From Cymbidium sinense (Eukaryota; Streptophyta; Magnoliopsida; Asparagales; Orchidaceae), in NCBI GenBank assembly GCA_021442155.1, contig CM038221.1:41177648-41241647 (forward strand): 64,000 nt of DNA. The letters are read 5' to 3'. The translations under genes and the position numbers were made by a program. Below are positions 50,046 to 63,240 of the stretch, piece by piece. Within the stretch, counting starts at the first letter, position 1. Each line of letters opens with the position of its first letter. The notes under the pieces were generated by a model. The model was not told where the DNA came from, searched no databases, and worked only from the letters and a program-made list of their open reading frames with translations.

Positions 50046-50615
50046 AAGATTATTTTGGGGGATGGTGCTTTAGTGCTGGAAGTATGGAGGCTTGACACTA
50101 TAATGGGGTGAACTTTGGCATTATTAGAATTATGCCTCGATGCCAAGAAATTAGTGTCATCGACTCCATAAGTGCAATAAAGGATGGTTAAAAATAGGTT
50201 GGCAGATTGACCGGCATTTAAATGCTGACTATGTAACACTACAGTGCTAGTCAAAGGATAGTTCAAATGAGATTACAGGTTGGCAGACATGTTTAATAGA
50301 TATGATAAACTTTTTAACCAACACTATGTCAGAGTGCCACGGTGATACATCAATATTTAACATATTTTTCAATTCTGGTCAGTTATGGAATTAATAATAA
50401 TACATGTTAATAAGAGCTATTTTTTATCAACATAATAACCCCTTTGACCAACTTGCAGGCGCTTAGGCACTAATTCCTTATTCTGAAATGTAGAAGGTTA
50501 GTGCTTCGGTACTACTAATGTACCGCCATGGTGCTAGGCCTGGTCTATAAATAGACCCTTTGGGATTTGGATTTTTCATTATGGAATTTTTTTTCTATAG
50601 AAACCTTTAGAGCCA
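50046..50615 (+). other. Unassigned segment with a TATA-like box
   Basis: Contains GTCTATAAATAGACCC (50546-50561), a palindromic TATA-like box, and repeated GTGCT/TAGTGCT words. It could be the promoter portion of an unrelated LTR cut by the giant LTR at 50616. No coding sequence is supported. Confidence 0.35.
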
Positions 50616-53600
50616 TGTGGTGTTTTAATTTGGAGCTGTATGGACACCACACATATCTTAGGGGGCACTTATTGAAGTAATCAAGTACAACATTAAGGTA
50701 TGATATACCACCTTGAAAGATGGAAATATCACCCTACAATGGACCTAATCACCTAATAAGGACTCCTAAGGCAGATGGGTCTACGTATGTACTAGAGATC
50801 TTTCCCCCACTTTACATATAAAAGTAAAGCAATGTTTATTTTAAGCTGAGTTCTTATGTTCTTTGTGGAAGAAAGCTTCCATAGTTAATTACATCATAGG
50901 AAATGAAAATTTCCTAAGAAAACTCCTGATTAAAGTAGTCAATCAACATCTCTAAAGATTTTAAGGTTAGACTATCAAAGGATTGGTTATTTTTGGAAAA
51001 AAAAATGGGAAAGTTCAAGTTGAAGATTTATTTTTAGAATCCAAAGGGAGATAAGTAGGGAGCGCTCATGATGCTAGGAAGCATAATAAGTGCTTCAATC
51101 TACCTTATAGTGAGGCTTTATATGTTTGAAAGAGAGAAATTTTTTTTAAGAATGCTAGGACTTATAATCCATCAACACAAGATTATGGAAATGCATAAAA
51201 GATGAGGACTTATACTCATAGCCCAGGGGAAATAAGCAATCTTGAATCCTAAATTTAGGATGCTTTACACAAACTAAAGATACGACCTAAATCTAAATAG
51301 AAAATGGAACATAGTGGTTTACCTATGCAAGAGAGGATAAACCCAATCCTGACTCTTCTGGACTTACAACCTCCTAGAGTATCCGCCAGGTAACACCTCC
51401 TACACTTTAAATCCATGTAGGCAAGTCTCATGTAAGTGAAAGATAGCTTGCCTATTATTTAATTAGAAAAAGGAGACTAGAGTCCTAAACATACTCCCTA
51501 AGAGACTAGAACATAATTGGTTTGAAATCATGACTCAGATTAATTATAAAATTTACAAATTTTATTTTATTTTGACATAATATTTTTGGACATAGGCTTT
51601 GGGATATTTATGCCTAAATGTATGATGAAATTGGGTTATGGGCCAAATTAGAGAGAAAGAGGGAGATCTCTATCATGAGGAGGTGCTTTCATAGGTTAAG
51701 CATTCCTTAAAGTGCAAGAATGAAGGCCCTCATTATGGAAGAGTGAAATAAGATGGTATGCATGATGTTAAACATATAACATTCAGTTAAGGGGTTACTA
51801 AATCTTTTAATTATCTTGTTTATATCCTAGGCTTTAAGGTGAGGTTATGAGTTGCTTTTAAAATTTTGTTTTGAGTTCATTAGATGGATAAAAAAATTAT
51901 TTTTATTTTAAATAGCTTGCTGCATCCAGGCCACACATTCAAGCATCAATTTTAAGAAACCTATGAAAAGCATGATATTCTATTGGGCAATCTCAATAAT
52001 GATTTTTATAAATTTTATAAAATGATAAAACGTCGGTACATCCGGGTACCACCAAACACCCCAGAAAAGAAAAGCTGGGTAGCCGAGCTCTACCCTTATA
52101 CAATCCAGATTGTAAAGAATAATTAAGATTAAAATAGGTAACATGCTATGGGGGTCTTCATTCCTCTCTTCTTTCTTTTTTTTCTTCCTTCCTCCTTTTG
52201 CTTTGATGTGCTCCAAGGTTTCATAGGGCCTCTTAGGACTATGCTATCTAGCCATTGCTCATCCTAAATACCATAACACTAAGCCTAATTCTTATTGCAA
52301 AATTACATTTTCATGGGAAAAGTAAAGTCTAACTACAACTGCAAAACATATATTAACTAAACATACATACATCTCAAGCAGTTATATTTCATAATTTTGA
52401 CTTAGTACCCTGCACAAGGGTAACCAAGCTCACATATCCTAACATGGATTATGCTAGAAGGTCATAAGAAACCTACAAACAAAAGCATTTATATTTATTT
52501 TTACAGTGGCCAACTTTAGCATAATCCTATGCAAAAAGTATAATTAGGCTATGATCACCCAAATATCCAGTCTACAGTATTACATCATAAAATAAAATAT
52601 AACATCACACATACACTGTCCTAACTTAGAGTTAAACGTGGTGGCTTAATTCTAACGTGTGTGCTAAAGCTTGGTGTGGTATATCTTAACTAGGCTTTAA
52701 GTTTATATTTTGCTATATTTGAAAGATTCAAATTACATGAGGGTGATTTCACTTTATGTTCTTATCCAAGTTAATGAATTTTAATTCATGTTTTGATTTG
52801 TTTCATTTAATATTACTTGGGATCTAGTTGTTGTAAAGAGAGGGAGAAGTTTAACCCTCTCCATCCCTACCTTAAGTTGTTTCTAAAGGTATATTATTAT
52901 GATTTTGTTCTCTTTTTAGTGAATGATTTATTAAGGGTTTTATCAATCCTAAATCTGAGTTAATTATAAAGAATACTATCTAAGCATGAAAGCCATCTTG
53001 AGATTAAAATGATTGAATTCCTATCACATGCATAATGTTACACCATTCCTTTTCATCACTAATAACATGCATATGATTTAGGACTTAGCATATCTATACA
53101 CATAATTTATTTTTGGTACACTTGAATGATTATAAATGCATACATTTTGATAGAAAAAGAGATTTCAGTCTTTAATTATGTACACACATGTATGTATTAA
53201 AGTTTCAAGCAAGTACATTTCATTGTTAAACCAGAGAGGTGAGGTAATCTAAGACTTCCGTGGGGATACTTAAAGCCTCATATTGTCAGGATGTCCAAAC
53301 TATATACTTGTTATCTTAAATATATATTGATGTATACACTAATATAAAAATGGAACTCATGCAAGAAATTATATTTTAAAGAATTATTTACATATGTAAA
53401 GTAAAGTTCTATCCAAATTCTATTATGAGTATACATAGAGATGAAATCAAATAAGTATGTACCTTTGTTAACCAAGGAAGTCAGGTAATCTAAGACCTCT
53501 GTGGATGCTACTTAAAGCCTCATATTCTTGAGATGTCTAGACTATATACTTATTTACATTCAAACATATGTAAACCAATACATAAATTATAGGGATATAC

Positions 53601-56600
53601 TAAAACTTTTGCATGTTTAAGCTATAAACACATGTAAATCATATATAATATTAATAGCTATCAATACTTCAGATTTTTATCATTGGTTTATATATTTCAA
53701 AATAATTTGAGATTTATTAGTGATAATAGCCACACTACATTAGGCTTAAGTCAACACATACAATTTTAAACATAAACATATTGTCATTTAATTTTCTTTG
53801 AAAAGACATGAATGAATGGAAACATATGACTTAGAAGTTTATGATAATTAAAAAGGAATAATAAAACATCACCACATGATACATTCAATCACACTAATTC
53901 CTAAGGTCATTCATGTTAAATAATATTCCTTAAGGAAAACCAAGGCTTCTTATGTAATTTGACTTTTGGATTTGAATTATTAAACTTAAGGAAGAGAAGT
54001 GATTTTTATTGTTTTTCTTATTCCCATGTTGGTGACTTTAATGTGTTTGAGAGAAGATAATTAAGTTTCTTTTATGATTTAATTAAGTTGGAATCATTAG
54101 GCAATCCATTTAATTACCCTTTCATATGCTTCTTTAATTTAATTAACCACTTATTCATGAGCCTAAAATGATATGCAAATGAGAAAATAAAATTACAGTG
54201 CTCCTAAAAGTACTAATGCAATTGGCTCATGATTGGAGAATAATTAAATTAAAAAAAATCTAATTAAGTACTTTTATAATTTTCTCTCACCCATGGGTTA
54301 ATCATAATTTTCTTAAGGGTCTTTATGCTATTGAATACATAAAGAGGAACCCATGAATTCAACATTAATTATCTAAAGTGATTATCATTTCTATTTAATT
54401 TTATTTGGCCATTAATTGCTTAATTAATTCTTTAATTAAATCATGCATTAGTTAACTTCCACAGAAAGATAATTAGGCAAATGGATAAGGAAGAGGCCTC
54501 AACCATCTACCCTAATCAATCCTACTGCTAATAGTGACCAATTATCATTAATCATTGAAATTTGTACTGCTTAATTATTTTAATTATAATTTATTTGATT
54601 AAGGAAGGAAATAAAGCTTGACATTTCAAATTTCCTTAATTACATAGCCAATAAATTCCAAGAAAATTATGGGGGGCACAGGACACCCCATAATATTGAC
54701 CCACCAAATTAGCATATGCTTCAAACCTAATTAAGTTTTGTTCACTATTCAAAATATTATGAAATTATTTTTATTAAAATCTCATCTATTTACTCTTTTT
54801 AAAATGGGTCATTCATATTTTTTTTATTTTTCTACAATTAGTTATGAATTTTTAAAGTTCAGAGCATTTAATTGCATTTTTAATCTTAATTAACCTAATC
54901 CTGTCGGTGCCATGCAGGAGTTGATGTGATAGTGCTTTCCACGTAGCGTCGTGGGATTGGCCACTTAAACCGTCTAATGTGGCATGCTGACTTTGTGGCG
55001 GTGGATGATTTAAGATTAAATGGTGGGCATTAATCCTACAATTTCTATAGGATTAAATTGAATAAATCAAATCAGATTAATGATGGTCATCCATTCCAAT
55101 CATGGAGAATGGACGACAGATGATCCGTTGTGCCTAAAACGATGGAAGATGGACACCATCTGTCCTCCTCCACTCAATCCACTCTCCCTGAAACTCATGA
55201 GGCATCAGGATCGACTCCAAAAGCTTTAAGGGGAAGATCTAAAGGGATACTATGGTTGGATTCACACAAAATCACAAAATTCTTTGCAAAAGAACAACAC
55301 CTAAGGGGATTTCTATGGTTTTCCAGAGTTTACCTAGACGGAGCTCAAGAGTGGTGGCCCAACAATTAAGGTAGCTTGTCATGAAGAGATGAAGACCTAC
55401 TGAGAAGCTCACACCTTGCCTCCTCATCGATGGCTTGGTGGACCAAACGTTGCCAACTCAGTCTCTGGTGCTCGAATCAATCAGGAATTGATTTGTTTCA
55501 CCTCGCCGGAGCTAGGGGAAGGTATGGGTGAAGTTAATTTGGATTTAATGGAGTTTAGGAAAGGTATGACTGAGTTGAGTCTCAGTTTGGCTCAATTTTG
55601 ATATCGCCGATGATGGGGAGCTCAAGGGAGCTTGAGAACTCACTAGGGAAAGTCGTCTGTTCACTCTGAAGCTCTCTAAATGACTTGGTTTCAGTTTGGA
55701 ATGAGATGGGGAGGGGTATGCCATCCTCATCATGAGCTCAGATGCCTTGGATCATTTCTGGTTTTTGCAGGTGTCCGGCCAATGCAGGCAGCCGGAGATG
55801 GCAACGAGGTGTTGAGGTGGTGCAGCTTGAGTGGCTGAGGGCAAAGAGTGGACTATCATGGCTGAGGTGGAGTATCCTTCCTCCCCAAGGTGAGCTAATG
55901 GAGAGGATTGGGTTAGCTCACCTCCACTTAGCTCATGGCTGACCCGACCAGCTTTGGGTTAGGTGACCTAGTGATCCCCATGCCAAATTGAGCTTAGGGT
56001 GGCTGCTAATAGTAGGGGCGTGGGTTTGACCACCCAAATGGGGATTTTATCCCATTTAGATAGCTTTACTCAATGTATATTGGGCTAATTAGAGTCCAAG
56101 GTGGGTTGGGTTAGATTTGGGCTAACCCAAGGATGGGTCATGCCAAGTTTGGTTGGGTTTGGGCTTGGTTTGAATGGGTTTGGCTCAATTTCACCCATAT
56201 AGGTCAAATTGGGCTATGTTGGGTTAGGTTGACCCATGGGTCAAATTGAGTCAAACCAAGAGTTGGGTCATGTTTAAATGACCAATTAGGATGTTTTAGA
56301 TCAATTTGTTTAATTTAATTTGAAGGATTTAAATTTGGCTCATATGGTTTTATATGAGTCAAATGGGCTAAGTTGAGCAGTTTTGTCAATTTGGCCAAAT
56401 TGGCTTGGATTTGGGTTTGATTTGGGTTCCATTGATCATTTGGTGATGATTTTAGGTGTTGGTTTCAATCAATTTGGATTTAGAAATGATTTAGATCAAA
56501 TTGACCATTTATGTCAATTTAGGCTAAATAGGTCAATTGGGTTGATTTGGTTAAATTGGGTTCAATCAAGGGTTTGATTATGTTCAATAATCAATTTGTG

Positions 56601-57642
56601 ATTGGTTTGAGTAATTGGTTTGAATCAATTTGATTTGGATTGAGATTTGGCCCAATTTATCACTTTAGGTCAAATTGGGTCAACTTGGGTTAAAGGGGCC
56701 AAATGGTTTGGTTTGGCTCAATTGATGGCTAAGTCATGTTCAATTGTTGGTTTATGATTGATTGGAATTATTGGTTTCAATTGATTGAGGTTGGAATGGG
56801 AGTTGGTTTAATTTGAGTCATGAAGGATAATTGGGTTAAGTTGGGTCACATGATTGAATTGAGTTGGTTTGACCCAATTAATTGCAATTGTTCAATCAAG
56901 GATGATCAACAATCACCATAGAAGATGTTGGAGGGGTTGGTTCAATCTAATTTGGGTTGGATTGAAGTTTGGCTCAAATGGGTCCTTTAGGTCACTTTGG
57001 GTCAAGTGAACCAACTTGGGCTAATTGAGTTGGATTAGGTTGATTTGGATAGAGTTGAGTTTGATGATTGATTTGAGGTTGATTGTGGGCTTTGATTGCA
57101 ATTGATTTGAGTTTAATTAGATTTTTACCCATTTAGTCCCTTTAAGTTAAATTGGTTAAGGTTAGTTGGAATGAATTGATTGGGTTGGTTTGATTATAAA
57201 TTTTGGAAAGACATGGAATGAAGTATTGAAGGGTTAGAGCGCTTTTGTAAAATTCAATTGGATTTAGTTTGATTGAGGGAGCTTTGGGTTAAGTCCATGG
57301 GATTGAATCATGGGGTTGGGATAGGTTTGGTTTGATTTGATTCATTTTAGCTTGGAGCTTGGATATGAAATGGGATTGAATTAAGATTGGTTGAAATTGA
57401 TTTGAGGTTGGTTTTAGATTTAAGGTTAGGCATATGTTTGGTTTAGGCCATAGGATAGGTAGATTATATTGCTCCTAAGGTATATCCTAAGCCTAAGACA
57501 TGCCTTCCTAAGTCTCCAGGCTTGGGTTTAGTGTCCTCCTAGTCACTATAAATTTCTTATGATTAAGGAAGTCCTAGTTCTTAGGAGAACCCTAAGTCTA
57601 GGATGGGAAGATTGGGTCCTCACTCTAAAAGTGAGGTCAACA
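50616..57642 (-). mobile_element. Giant LTR, probable 3' LTR of the Tat/Ogre-type element
   Basis: Plus-strand ends are TGTGGTGTTTTAA and GTGAGGTCAACA; the length is 7,027 bp. The flanks AGCCA and AAAGG do not match, as expected if the right side is the interior of a larger element. The interior to the right holds a Tat-type pol in the same (minus) orientation, ending about 2.3 kb before the LTR. It is collinear with the inner and outer copies, including the internal duplication (53221 and 53466), the GC-richer patch (54900-55950) and the TTGACC-rich domain (56050-57450). Open frames such as 55130-55369 are not conserved between copies. Confidence 0.78.
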
Positions 57643-57662
57643 AAAGGACCCCCAATAGGTGT
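57643..57662 (-). promoter_or_regulatory. Candidate polypurine tract
   Basis: On the minus strand ATTGGGGGTCCTTT lies immediately before TGTTGACC. The G-run sits where a polypurine tract is expected, but the last residues are pyrimidines, so the assignment is weak. Confidence 0.35.
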
Positions 57663-59999
57663 GGTGTAACAGACAGAGCGCACAACATGTATTAGTGTAG
57701 ACTGAGACAATCAACAACATCTAGAAAGATCACACGCACTAATGAGGATTATCTAAACCTAAGCAAAGAGGAGGATAGAATCACAATCTTAGCGTAATGT
57801 AATTCATCTCATGCCAGGGGCATAAGAGAGCCAAAAAGAGTTGATTTGATTCGCTTGAAGATTGATTTTATGTCAAGGACATGAAGAGAGATCCGCAGAG
57901 GAATCACACACAAATTGAATAGATTAGAGATTGACTTATGCTAAGGGCATGAAGGGGGAGATCTGTTAGGGATACAAATTTGGATTGAGTTCATTTGATT
58001 TGTTTTGTTTGGTTGGGATTTGCTGGGGATCTAGATTTGATTTGTTTATTTTGGTTTGATTGACTTGTTGTTGATTGATTTGGATTATTATTTTTGAGTT
58101 TTATTGATTTGATTTTATTGGTTGGTTGATTTAAATTTGGTGATTATTTAGGAGAAGGATCCGCTTGGGATATAAATTTGGTTGAATTTATTTGATTTGG
58201 TTTTGGTTGATTTAGTTGATTAATTTCACTTTGGTTTGAATTTGGATTTCATTTTGGTTTGGATTTGACCCCACTTGGGAGGTAAGTTTATGTTTAAATT
58301 TGACTTGAGTTTGATTTGACACCACTGGGGATATTAGTTTGAATTTGGATTTATTTTGATTTCTTGATTTTTGTTTGATTTGACTCCACCATGGAGGTGA
58401 GTTTGAATTTAGATTTATTTTAATTCTTAATTTTGTTTAATTAATTTGATTTGGACCTTGTCAGTTTAGGATGGACAGCATTAAGGAGGGGCTATCCATG
58501 CCTAAACCCACCTTAGACTTACCAGTCCAAAGGGGTAGTCTACTGGCTAAAGAGTAAGAACTATCCAACTTAGGGGTTGCCCATTGATTTGCAATAGATG
58601 TGCTAGGAAGAAAACATGGGGACTCACATCTTCCAAAGTGAAATCAGCTATTGGGGTGACTTGCTGATGGCGCAATAAGCCGATCCTGATTTAGGATGAC
58701 TACTAAGTGAGTGCCTCTGGGGTCTTATCTTAACTTAAGAATAATCAAGGCAATTCCTATAGGGAGTTTTGCTAACACTGCCCAAAAAGATAGGATGTCT
58801 ACTTAGGAAGAGGTGCCTCTAGGGGTCCTATCCTAATCCATAAGAGATTTCATTTTGCTTATTTATTTATTTTTTTGTTGGTTTGTTTGTTTGCCTAGCG
58901 TGGACCTTGTTGGCTTGCAATGAGCCACACTAAGAAGGAACCACAGGGGGCTTTAGCCTATCTTAGATTTGCTGGCCTAAGGGATAGTCTATACATCTGT
59001 AGTACAAGACCTCCAACCATAATGGTGGCTACTAAGAAATGGGAACTATCCAATCTAGTAAAAACCTGAGTCATCTTTAAATGGGGTCATGAAGATGTAA
59101 TCCAAATAGAATGCCCACAGGGAAGGTGCCTCTAGGGGTCTTATCCTAATCCCTGAAATATAAAGCTTGTAGGTATATGGTGGCCGGCCCATAGAGAAAG
59201 TGTGGGGACTGACATCTGTCTGAGCAGTGTTGTCCACCGAGTGGGTTGCTATCAACAAAGTGAACACCGTCTAATCTAAGGTGCCCGTTGGTTCACAATG
59301 ATCAATTTAGGAAGAAAGCATTGGAGACTCACATCTTCCTTGGAAGATCTAATCGTCATGATAGTCTATCATCGGCTAGACAATTACTATCCGACCTAGG
59401 GTGACTACCAAGTGGGGAACCACAAAGATGGACTAACCCAAGCTTGAAGTAGTCAAGAGGAAGATGAGCCTCTAGGGGTCTTACCCTAGTCCTTAGAAAT
59501 ATGAATTCAGACCCAGTTAGTACCCAATGGCTAGTTCAAGGAGAAGGCATGAGGGCTCACATCTTCTTAAACAAAGCTAACATCAGGCTAGCTTATTGAT
59601 CATGTATTAGGCATACCATTCTAACAAGGTGCTCATCATTTTGCAATGGTTAAGCTATGAAGAAAGCACAGGGACTCATATCCTCCTAAGCGACTGGGGA
59701 GACACACTTAGTACGTAGTTATTCAATCCCAACCTATAGCAGCTAATGAGTGAGAGCCTCTGGGGGACTTATCTTAGCTCAAAATGGCCCAAAAAGATTT
59801 GGATTTGTGTTTGATTTATTTATGTTTGTGATGTGATAATGAGGGATATGATGCCGATCAGGTTCTCTTACACCTACCCTAAACACATCACAGAAAAGTT
59901 TTGGCAATTGGAGACATTTCAATTCTAAGAGATGTTTGATTTAAAATGAAATTTTATTGATTAGAGATTTGTTTCAAAAGATTATTTATGGATAATATT
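57663..59999 (-). mobile_element. 3' non-coding interior of the Tat/Ogre-type element, with several repeat arrays
   Basis: No coding domain. Three degenerate arrays are visible. The first is a unit of about 60-68 bp with (A)TGCCAGGGGCAT-like text at 57820-57960. The second is a unit of about 60 bp with GATTTGACCCCACTTGGG-like text at 58255-58440, set in TTTGATTTGG-rich sequence (58000-58440). The third is a long unit of about 300 bp (58600-59790) marked by GTGCCTCTAGGGGTCTTATC and by GAAGAAAGCA...GGGACTCACATCTTCC. Repeat-rich 3' untranslated regions are known for Ogre/Tat elements. Confidence 0.7.
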
Positions 60000-61180
60000 T
60001 CTTAAGATAAAGCTTGTTGATAGGAAGCATCGGGCGTTCGCCTTTATGGTTGATGAGTTGGTAACATCCGCCTTGGTAGGCCTTTTCTATGATGAAGGGG
60101 CCTTCCCAAGTGAGTTCAAACTTGCCTCCCATATTGCGACGAGCAATAATTAGTCTCCTTAGACCTAAAATAAGCTCTCTTACTTAAAAAGATCTAGGCC
60201 AGACTAACTTGTTGTGAGCTTGAATCATTTTTACTTTGTACAACTCGAGGTTCTAGCACGCTCATAAGTGCCTTTCCTCCAAACCTTCGAGTTATTCCAA
60301 CTGTAGCTTGGCGTTGTACTTGATTGTAATATTATTATTCATATCTATCCTCAGTGTTGGGAGTTGAACTTTTAAAGGTAGGACAGCTTCAGACCCGTAC
60401 ACTAAGAAGAATGGGGTAGATTGTGTTGGAGTTCTATAAGTAGTGCAGTATGCCCACAAAGCTTCAACTAACTGCTTATGCCATTGTTGCTTGTTGTCAT
60501 CGATCATCTTCTTGAGTATTTGGATGAGAATTTTGTTGAAGGCTTCTGCTAAACAATTCGCCCAAGGGTAGTAGATGGTGGAGTATCTCTAATCTATGTT
60601 GTGTCTTTGGGCGAAGTTATTGATTTTGGTGCTCCTAAAAGTACCATTATCAAATATAATCCAACATGGTACTCCAAATCTATACAATTTGGTTCTTGAA
60701 GAATTGGAGCACATGCTAAGCTTTGACTTCTCTGAGAAGAATTGCCTCCACCGACTTGGAAAAGTAGTCCGTAGCAGCTAGGATAAATCGGTGACCTTTG
60801 GACGAAGGACGATCAATCAGACCCACTATGTTGATGCCCCAACTCTCAAATGGCTATGAAGCCAAGGTTGGATATAGAATATTGGGTGGTTGATGTAGGC
60901 CACTCCATGCACCTGACACTAGTGTTAGTGCTTCGTTATATCCATGCAATCTGTAATCATCATCGGCCAATAGTACCCAAGTCTTTTGATTTTGGTTTTC
61001 ATCTTAGGGCTGAATTGATGAGCTCTGCACAATCCTGAGTGTACCTCAATCACAATTTTACTAGCTTCGTATTTGTCTAAACAGCGTAACCACATATGAT
61101 CGAAGGACTATTGATACAAGTTGCCATCTACAAGAGCATATGAGAGTGCCCTCTACCTGACCTAATAGGCTTGAGACTTC
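60000..61180 (-). pseudogene. Tat/Ogre-type integrase remnant
   Basis: On the minus strand, in shifted frames, there is a zinc-binding HHCC-like region (EVHSGLCRAHQ ... DCMDITKH-H-CQVHG, with the first CxxC cysteine lost). The catalytic core start is GINIVGLIDRPSSKGHRFIL, whose first Asp is changed to Asn. Then come ATDYFSKSVEA, the second Asp in IIFDNGTF, and the Glu in YYPWANCLAEAFNK. ALWAYCTTYRTPTQSTPF and LVYGSEAVLPL follow, and the C-terminal block RRNMGGKFELTWEGPFI ends in INKLYLK at about 60003. Integrase joins the cDNA copy to the chromosome. Stops, frameshifts and the lost Asp make this copy dead. Confidence 0.88.
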
Positions 61181-61419
61181 TCTTGGGGTAGTTTGCCTTT
61201 GTTTAGGTTATCAATGAATGGTTGTCTCTAATCTAGCTCCTCATCTATTTTGGCAACAACAACCTCCCATTTAAGAGAGTTTTTATCGATGAGTTTAACA
61301 TCAATAAGAGGCAGAGCTTGCCTATTGTGGACTTCTATTAATATGGACTCATCATCTGGACATGCCAATTTTTGGCAAGTTTGGCTAAGGCATCAGTTAT
61401 GGCATTCTCTTATAGAAGA

Positions 61420-61761
61420 ATCTTGTAAATTATGACCTCTAGAATCTGAGTTACCAACTCCATGGTGTACTTGTGGTAGTGATGGAGTTTGGGCTTCAAG
61501 ACCTTGTAGGACCCAGCGGTTGATAACTAGCTGAGAATCACCAAAGATATTGATGTTCTGAATGCCTAGCGAGATGGCTAACTCCAGAATAACAATTCGG
61601 GCCTCATACTCAATTTCATTATTGGTGCAAGGTTCGGATAAATGATATGAGAATCTCATCATATCATGGTATGGCATTAGGAGGACTATCCCCACCCCTA
61701 CTTTGCCTGAAAGAGTTGATTGTGGTTCTTCTCCTCTTTGAGAGGAAGCCGCACCATCAAA
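61420..61761 (-). pseudogene. Second (archaeal-type) RNase H domain of the Tat-type pol
   Basis: Reads FDGAASSQRGEEPQ, VGVGIVLLMPYHDM, CTNNEIEYEARIVILELA and NIFGDSQLVINRW. The D (FDGA), E (NNEIEYEA) and D (FGDSQ) correspond to RNase H catalytic acids. It follows a first RNase H domain, so this pol has two. An additional RNase H between RNase H and integrase is a known hallmark of the Tat clade (Ogre and relatives). The open frame continues only to the end of this domain, then shifts. Confidence 0.85.
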
Positions 61762-61959
61762 ATATATCTCTCAATGGTGAATGCTTGTTTCCCCTAAGTT
61801 CATGATTTGCTCATCGGGGAGATCATCAATAAGTGGAGAGTCAGCAGGAAGTGAGTGTGCTACTAAGAAATCTATGAGTGCTTGTCTTTTCACCGCACGA
61901 AGGGGTACAAATCCGATATCAAACTGTGATAGAATCATGGACCATCATGCCAATCGTCT

Positions 61960-62430
61960 GGATAGCGTCATCCATGTCATGAGATATTACAGTGGATTGA
62001 TTATATAAATCAAGTTTACTTTATTAGAAATCATGTAATGTTGTAGCTTTTGGGCTACAAAGATCAAATCTAGGCAATGCTTATCGATGGGTGGATAATT
62101 CGCCTCAGCAGATATTAGGTGATGATTAAAGTAGTATAGTGCATTCTCTTTCTCTTCGTTATTGGCTTGGGCCAATAAAGTGCCAAGGAAGTCATCCAAT
62201 GCAGTAGTGTAGAGTATCAAAGGCTTGCCCGGGATAGGGGCGACTAAGACTGGCAGTGTCATGTAGTATTACATGATGCTCTCGAAGGCATGCAGGCACT
62301 TATCATCTTACTTAAACTTGGTGTCCTTCTTGATAAGTGCTAAAAATGGCAGTCATCTACCTGATAGGTTAAAAATAAAGAATCTTAAACACACCAACCA
62401 CCCTTGAAATGATCTGAGTTGAGTTAGACT
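61960..62430 (-). pseudogene. First RNase H and connection region of the Tat-type pol
   Basis: Contains IKAILEMPPPESLTQLRSFQG (split here as IKAILEMPPPES and LTQLRSFQG), the linker after reverse transcriptase. Then come LPVLVAPIPGKPLILYTTA, LGTLLAQANNEEKENALYYF and ANYPPIDKHCLDLIFVAQKLQHYM. These match the RNase H domain that follows reverse transcriptase in Ty3/gypsy Pol. Frame breaks occur near 62290 and at 61987. Confidence 0.85.
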
Positions 62431-62439
62431 TTCAGGGGG

Positions 62440-63240
62440 TGGCATTTCTAATATTGCTTTAATCTTCTCCGAATCGATTTCGATTCTGCAGTGTCAGACA
62501 ACAAACCCAAGAAACGTCCCTGAAGATACTTCGAATGCACTCTTCAGATGATTCATTTTGAGGTTATATTTTCTTAACTGTTCAAAAACTACTCTTAAGT
62601 GAAAGAAGTGGTCTTCCTTTTCTTTACTTTTGACCATAAGATCATCGATGTAGCATTCAACTTGATGATGAATGAGTTCATTGAAGATTCCAGTCATAGA
62701 TCACTGGTATGTGGCTCCAGCATTTTTAAGGCCGAATGCCATGACCTTGTAACAATAGATTCTGGTCGGGGTTCTAAAAGTAGTGCTATTTTTATCTTCA
62801 GGTGCCATCTTTATTTAGTTATATCCAGATGAGCCATCCATGAAAGAGAAGACTACATGAGATGAGACAATGTTCACCATCAGCTGCAATATTGGTAGTA
62901 GAAATTCATCTTTTGGACATGCCTTGTTAAGATCCCTAAAATCAATGCATATGAGTATTTGGCCATTCCTCTTCTTAACTGGGATGACACTACCCAGCCA
63001 TGTGGGGTATTTTTCCTCCCAGATGAAACCAGCATCAATCAATTTCTTGACTTTAGAAATAATCTATTGTTCAATGTCTAATCGCATGCATCTAGGAGCT
63101 TGCTTGATAGGGTTAGCATCAGGTTGCATCGCTAGCTTTTGAACCGCCATGTTAGGATCTAGTCCAAACATTTCTTCATATCTCTATGTGAAGCAATCCT
63201 TAAACTCAATGAGTAGCCTAATTAAGTCATTAGTTTTAGT
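62440..63240 (-). pseudogene. Tat/Ogre-type reverse transcriptase remnant
   Basis: Order on the minus strand: EEMFGLDPNMAVQKLAMQ, PIKQAPRCMRLD, KKLIDAGFIWEEKYPTWLG, VIPVKKRNGQI and IDFRDLNKACPKDEFLLP. Next are FSFMDGSSGYN, IKMAPEDKN and VMAFGLKNAGATYQ. The catalytic box is VECYIDDLMVKSKEKEDH (about 62640), and NLKMNHLKSAFEVSSGTFLGF closes the domain. The YIDD aspartates are intact, but at least three stops (near 63090, 62803 and 62700) and possible frame breaks inactivate it. It normally copies element RNA into DNA. The plain order RT - RNase H - second RNase H - integrase places it in Ty3/gypsy, Tat clade. Confidence 0.92.
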
